12,025 nucleotides of DNA, from contig JBKPPO010000385.1 of the NCBI GenBank assembly GCA_046733635.1, forward strand, positions 1 through 12,025, in the 5' to 3' direction. The stretch comes from CADEED01 sp046733635 (lineage in GTDB: Bacteria > Pseudomonadota > Gammaproteobacteria > Steroidobacterales > Steroidobacteraceae). Shown piece after piece: positions 11,317 to 12,025 of this stretch. Under the pieces are notes generated by a model. It ran no database searches and had not been told where the DNA came from. It was given only the letters and a program-made list of their open reading frames with translations. The translations under genes and the position numbers were made by a program. Positions within the stretch are counted from its first letter, which is position 1, and every line of letters starts with the position of its first letter.

Positions 11317-12025
11317 TTAGAGGACTTCGGCGTTCTTGAGCGCGATGAGCTGCCGGAGCTTCAGATCCTTGAAGCCATGCGCTCGCGCCTTCTGCAGGAA
11401 TTCGGGGGTGATGCCCATCACGCGGGCCTGGATCACCTGGTCGGTGTCGGCCGCGAGACCGGCGGACTCGAGCATCTTGCGATACTCGGGGGTCACGCCA
11501 TGGACCTTCATCGCAATCACGTCGTCGGTGTCGATCTCGAACCCGGCGGCGCGCAATTCGCGCACGTATTCGGGCGTGACACCGTGGACCTTCATGGCGA
11601 TCACTTCGTCGGCATCCACGTCGAGGCCAACGTCGCGCAGCGATTTCACGTAGGCGGGGGACACGTCGTGCACCCGCATGGCCACGATGTCGTCGGCATC
11701 CACGTCGAGGTTCGCGGAGCGGAGCTCACGCACGAACTGCGGCGTCACGCCGTGCACGGCGAACGGGATGATCTGATCCACCTGGATGTCCGGCACCGAC
11801 GCGCGCATCTCACGCACGAGCGTCGGTGTGACTCCATGCACCTTGAGCGCGACCAGCGTATCGACGTCCACGTCGACGATGCCGACGGATTTCAGTTCGT
11901 CGATGTACGAAGTGCGAACTTCGGTGTCGACCGTGTTGCGCACGCGCGGCTCGGCGCGGACCGCGGGAATCGCGCTCGTGGCGGGCGCAGCACTCGTGGC
12001 AGCCGCCGGCGCCTGCGCCGGCCTG
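11317..12025 (-). CDS. VHGVTP-repeat protein, C-terminal part (partial; possible BlaR1/M56 sensor)
   Basis: The frame is open from the window edge to the TAA at 11319-11317, about 236 residues. A GTG at 11943 could start a shorter frame, but codons before it continue a Pro/Ala-rich linker (RPAQAPAAATSAAPATSA), so the gene begins outside the window. After the linker come six tandem repeats of exactly 28 residues, typified by DDVIAMKVHGVTPEYVRELR, and a final LRQLIALKNAEVL. In my knowledge of related genomes, such repeats after a low-complexity linker form the periplasmic or C-terminal tail of BlaR1-like M56 metallopeptidases, which work with a BlaI repressor. The catalytic part is not visible, so this is inferred from the tail and from the downstream repeat protein. 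Cotranscription with that protein is likely (17-nt gap). Confidence 0.75.
   Translation of the reverse strand, partial: RPAQAPAAATSAAPATSAIPAVRAEPRVRNTVDTEVRTSYIDELKSVGIVDVDVDTLVALKVHGVTPTLVREMRASVPDIQVDQIIPFAVHGVTPQFVRELRSANLDVDADDIVAMRVHDVSPAYVKSLRDVGLDVDADEVIAMKVHGVTPEYVRELRAAGFEIDTDDVIAMKVHGVTPEYRKMLESAGLAADTDQVIQARVMGITPEFLQKARAHGFKDLKLRQLIALKNAEVL
11338..11841 (-). repeat. Six tandem 84-bp coding repeats (28 residues each)
   Basis: Unit starts lie at 11841, 11757, 11673, 11589, 11505 and 11421 on the minus strand, with no length variation. The two units from 11589 and 11505 share the run VIAMKVHGVTPEY across their junctions and are also very similar in DNA, which points to recent duplication. 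The first and last units are more diverged (AVHGVTPQF, RVMGITPEF). Being in frame and without spacers, this is a protein repeat and not a CRISPR array. Confidence 0.85.

Noticed and set aside
11338..11841. Regular 84-bp repeats considered as a CRISPR or satellite array
   Set aside because: All units are in frame, diverge mainly at the protein-tolerated positions and have no unique spacers. They encode a protein repeat.

Overview
The window is about 12 kb of GC-rich bacterial chromosome, densely packed with genes and showing strong third-position G/C. The content is typical of soil or freshwater Gammaproteobacteria in or near the Xanthomonadales/Steroidobacterales: a secreted S9 peptidase, a YgiQ-type radical SAM protein, an OmpA/sandwich-domain protein and the VHGVTP-repeat proteins. 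This placement is inferred from gene content and style, not from a marker gene. I see no rRNA, tRNA, CRISPR array, transposase, integrase or phage gene.

Left, + strand (1-4243): a tightly overlapping trio of membrane genes (the end of a DUF2157 protein, a DUF4401 protein and a GDYXXLXY protein) that probably makes one envelope complex of unknown function. It is followed by a secreted S9-family serine peptidase with an intact Ser/Asp/His triad and a clear intrinsic terminator.

Middle (4169-7579): a seven-helix membrane protein of unknown function, a convergent 44-residue membrane microprotein and a YgiQ-family radical SAM enzyme. Two nearly identical 38-bp REP-like repeats in opposite orientation bracket the first two genes. 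One lies just after the peptidase stop codon. The other lies against the YgiQ start codon and supplies its Shine-Dalgarno sequence. Between a sigma70-type promoter and YgiQ is a roughly 110-nt leader rich in self-complementary segments. It recalls parts of a cobalamin riboswitch, but not well enough to name it. This leader and repeat arrangement is the most unusual regulatory feature here.

Right, - strand (7588-12025): from the right edge inward come the 3' part of a protein ending in six 28-residue VHGVTP repeats (probably the C-terminus of a BlaR1/M56-like sensor) and, 17 nt downstream, a secreted protein with five related repeats. Next are a pyridoxamine-phosphate-oxidase-like flavoprotein whose start is preceded by a perfect 11-bp inverted repeat, an OmpA-family lipid-free envelope protein with an added beta-sandwich domain, and a small secreted acidic protein 2 nt downstream of it. 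A short stretch at 7588-7763 looks like the out-of-frame remains of a cupredoxin gene.
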